From: Syncephalis fuscata
Lineage: Eukaryota > Zoopagomycota > Zoopagomycetes > Zoopagales > Piptocephalidaceae
Direction of reading: 5' to 3'
Length of the DNA stretch: 64,000 nt
NCBI GenBank assembly: GCA_025786725.1
Contig: JAHLTZ010000002.1
Location: 310,001-374,000, forward strand
Shown piece after piece: positions 61,327 through 64,000 of the stretch. Under the pieces are notes generated by a model that saw nothing but the letters and a program-made list of their open reading frames with translations, was not told the DNA's origin and made no database searches. The translations under genes were made by a program, and so were the position numbers. Numbering within the stretch: the first letter of the stretch is position 1; the number at the start of each line of letters is the position of its first letter.

Positions 61327-61471
61327 GAATTGTTTATTTAACTATTGATATATTGCCAATTGAATGAATGATTTGCGCCTATTTCTAATCTACACTATAT
61401 CAATATAAATAATGGTGTCTATTTTATTTCTATTCTCTACTAAACAATTGTTCTAGTTGATATTTGCATCT

Positions 61472-64000
61472 ATGGATGAATCTAGTCTATACAAAGATAT
61501 ATGGTATATTTACAAAATGTGTTGCTATTTGTCATATTGACATTGGTATTTACTAGGCTAGCTGCCATACTTGGTACTCGATCATCGTTGCGTCGAATGG
61601 CTCGACGACACCTAGAACGAGTACAAGTGTCATGTGCTTGGTAAGACCACTTAAGCAATAGTTATTTTTACTATAAATATATACTATAGCGAATGGATAA
61701 CACAACGCATTGAAGTGACAACTCTCCGTATATCTGCTCATCTTTTATATGGCACTACATTAATTCACGACCAACAATGTGAAAAGATCTATGGTAAACA
61801 ACCAATATGGCTAATGTTGCTATTAATAATATCTATATTATAGCTGATGCACACCAGTTATCATTAAATATTAAAGATGCTCTTTTATGCAAGACATTAT
61901 CTACTTATCCATATACAACAATTGAACGAGCAAGGTAATAGTTATTAAATTAATTGATGATATTAGTTTTTTACTTTATTATAGATTCGACACTATTACC
62001 ATTTCTATGCCGACTTTTCCATTCTTCTTATTAGCATCGTATAATCATATCTATCAAGTATATATTATAACAATAATCTATAGTAATCTATAACAACTAA
62101 CGTTGGCCATTAGCCACAATGGTGTTTTATGGCTAGTCAGTCTACATTTACAAAGACTACTACCATGTATTCAAGTGAGTTTATTAATATTATACCTATG
62201 TATATTGATATATTGTGACAATAAAATAATTAGACCAAGAAAGTAGTCGCCAATTAACTATTGGAGAAACATCAGCACAAAATATGACATTTATAGAATT
62301 ATTAAATCCTGTAGAAAGTCCTGAACGCCATCGACAAATCACTTTAGGTGATGATCCAATCTGGCTTGTCTCTAATCAGGATCAAGATTATCTTAGTCTA
62401 CCCATTAATTATCCAGAAACACCGCAAGTATTACTAGGTGTGATATCAATACGCTATACTAATTAAATCATTAGTGTTGAGCTTGTTTTAGGTGAAGATG
62501 GCGAACTACATGATGTAACAAAAATATCACCTATAACACAGCCAATGATGACATCATGGCTACAACAGGAACTATCAATGCCTCGTGTAGATACAGGCCA
62601 CCAGCAATTGATTATAGATGAATTGGCCGATGTTGAGGATAATCCATTAAATCAAATGGACATATTGCCCATTGATCCTTCTTATAACTCAGTACATTTA
62701 AGTGATATTACAGAAATGCAAGTAGACCAGTCACTGTTACCACCTGCTATTGTTGAAGTGCCTCAAACTCGTCGTCGTCGTCATCGTCGTCAATCACGTA
62801 ACTGGCAATCATGGATAGATAACGATATTGAATTAAATTCTAATGAATTATCTACTTTTTATAATCCATCTCTATCTTTGAATGTCCCTACAATTAAGGG
62901 CCAACGAGTAGGTTTAATCATTATTAATAGTCATAATATTGCCATTAATATTCTTATTAGAAACAGAAATCATCTATTAGCCCATGGATATTGACACCAG
63001 CAATTCCTTGTAAGTTATTTAATATTAGTAATAACAACTATTCACGTTTATTAGTATACGCTGATGAATTACGTGTAATGTGGGAGATGAATACACAAAC
63101 AAGAGTCATACGTAGGTTACATCAATCAATAACTAATTATTCTAACTATTATGTAAGCATTAGATGATAGACCATTATCATCAACTCATAGTCCAGTTCA
63201 AAATGTATTGCCTTCTGGACTGATGCCGAACTTGGATCCTAATGAAGTAATATATGAATATACAAATACACAAGTATATAAATATCTATTTAACCATTTA
63301 CTGTTTCTAGATTGAAACTAATCTACCAGATGAACCAGAGCAGATGCGAGGCCATGAAGAAGCGGGAGCTATTGAAAATGTATTAGCATTCCCACCTAGA
63401 ATGCCATGGGATCCACAGGATACTTCTTATCCATATACTGCAACAGGTACATAGACTAATCAATGTTATAGCAATGTATTGGATATAACAACGCATTCAT
63501 ATCAATAATAGATCGTCCACGAAGACCAACTACTGTAGGTGCATGGACAACACCTTCAATGATGACCAGTGGAAAGCGGCAAGTACTAATTACTATTCCT
63601 ATATGTCACTAATACTTGCTCTACACTATAATAGTCAGTATGGTCTATCTGGTCTCTCGTGGCCAGCTAGTGGCGAAACATCTCTATCAGGCACTCGAGG
63701 ACAGCGACCATCGATGCCTGCACAACAGGTTCATCTCAGCGGTGGCAATAGCGGTTATCCACCACGATCAGGTTCAATTTCTCGCCATATGCATTTAATA
63801 GATAATGATGAAGAGTCACCGCATTTATTTCCTGGTAAGTAGCTTATATTGATTGCCAATCCATTAACTAATGAAAGTAGACGAAGAACAAGTGTGGTTT
63901 AAAACACCACGTTTATTACATCAACAAGATACAGAAAACTTTTACAGGCAAGTATAATATATTCTACTATTATTAATAAACCGCCATTGCTTATCGTTAA
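61472..64000 (+). CDS. Unidentified multi-exon gene, runs off the right edge
   Basis: The first exon (61472-61503) begins MDESSLYKD and splices in frame to 61557 as ILGTRSSLRRMARRHLERV. Following exons read EWITQRIEVTTLRISAHLLY, DAHQLSLNIKDALLCK, FDTITISMPTFPFFLLASS and, after small introns, NGVLWLVSLHLQRLLPC, which resembles a WD40 blade. A long acidic exon (from about 62490) carries a basic RRRRHRRQSRNWQSW patch. Later parts include LLVYADELRVMWEMNTQTRV, also blade-like, and low-complexity Ser/Gly-rich sequence. I cannot name the family; a divergent beta-propeller such as an AMBRA1/DCAF-type protein is possible but unproven. The 3' end is outside the window. Confidence 0.55.

Overview
The window is nuclear DNA of a fungus. 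Genes carry many short GT-AG introns (mostly 44-75 nt) and intergenic DNA is AT-rich. A fungal origin is supported by MDM12 (ERMES complex), the histidine and proline biosynthesis genes HIS6 and PRO2, a PPZ-type phosphatase and an RTC5-like TLDc protein. The joint presence of coactosin, tubby, MPDU1, an SREK1-like SR protein and an ER-type UDP-glycosyltransferase argues against a typical ascomycete and suggests an early-diverging lineage (Zoopagomycota or Mucoromycota grade). The lineage is inferred, not proven.

Layout. 0-4 kb: 3' part of a UDP-glycosyltransferase gene, then a repeat-rich stretch. 4-10.4 kb: a compact block with a CUE-CUE-CUE-SMR nuclease homologue, mitochondrial uL11, V-ATPase subunit e, BUD32 and an ARMT1/DUF89 phosphatase. 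10.6-11.7 kb: two paralogous small secreted proteins. 12-13.6 kb: an F-box relic. 14.5-20 kb: mitochondrial transcription factor B, HIS6 and a PPZ phosphatase. 20-24 kb: no gene seen. 24-32 kb: SREK1-like SR protein, NDUFS1, a second copy of the repeat element, and MDM12. 32.9-35.3 kb: a second damaged F-box gene. 36.8-43.4 kb: coactosin, N-terminal methyltransferase, tubby-like, MPDU1 and a secreted Cys protein. 44-49.4 kb: RTC5-like TLDc protein and neutral ceramidase. 50.3-52.1 kb: a complete second UDP-glycosyltransferase, an almost identical inverted copy of the one at the left edge. 52.8-54.3 kb: an SDR gene fragment beside a third repeat copy. 54.5-61.3 kb: HGSNAT-like acetyltransferase, a phosphoserine phosphatase fused to an N-terminal SPX domain, and PRO2. 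61.5 kb to the edge: an unidentified multi-exon gene.

The genes are mostly unrelated housekeeping functions and are not organised as a pathway cluster. The most striking item is the SPX-ACT-SerB fusion at 56.9-59.1 kb, which would join an inositol-pyrophosphate/phosphate sensor to the last enzyme of serine biosynthesis in one protein. Other notable points are five GC-AG introns that all begin GCAAGT, an 85-bp insertion flanked by 14-bp direct repeats with a paralogous empty site, a family of elements with long inverted ends, and recurrent one-base frame breaks that look like assembly errors in homopolymer runs rather than gene decay.
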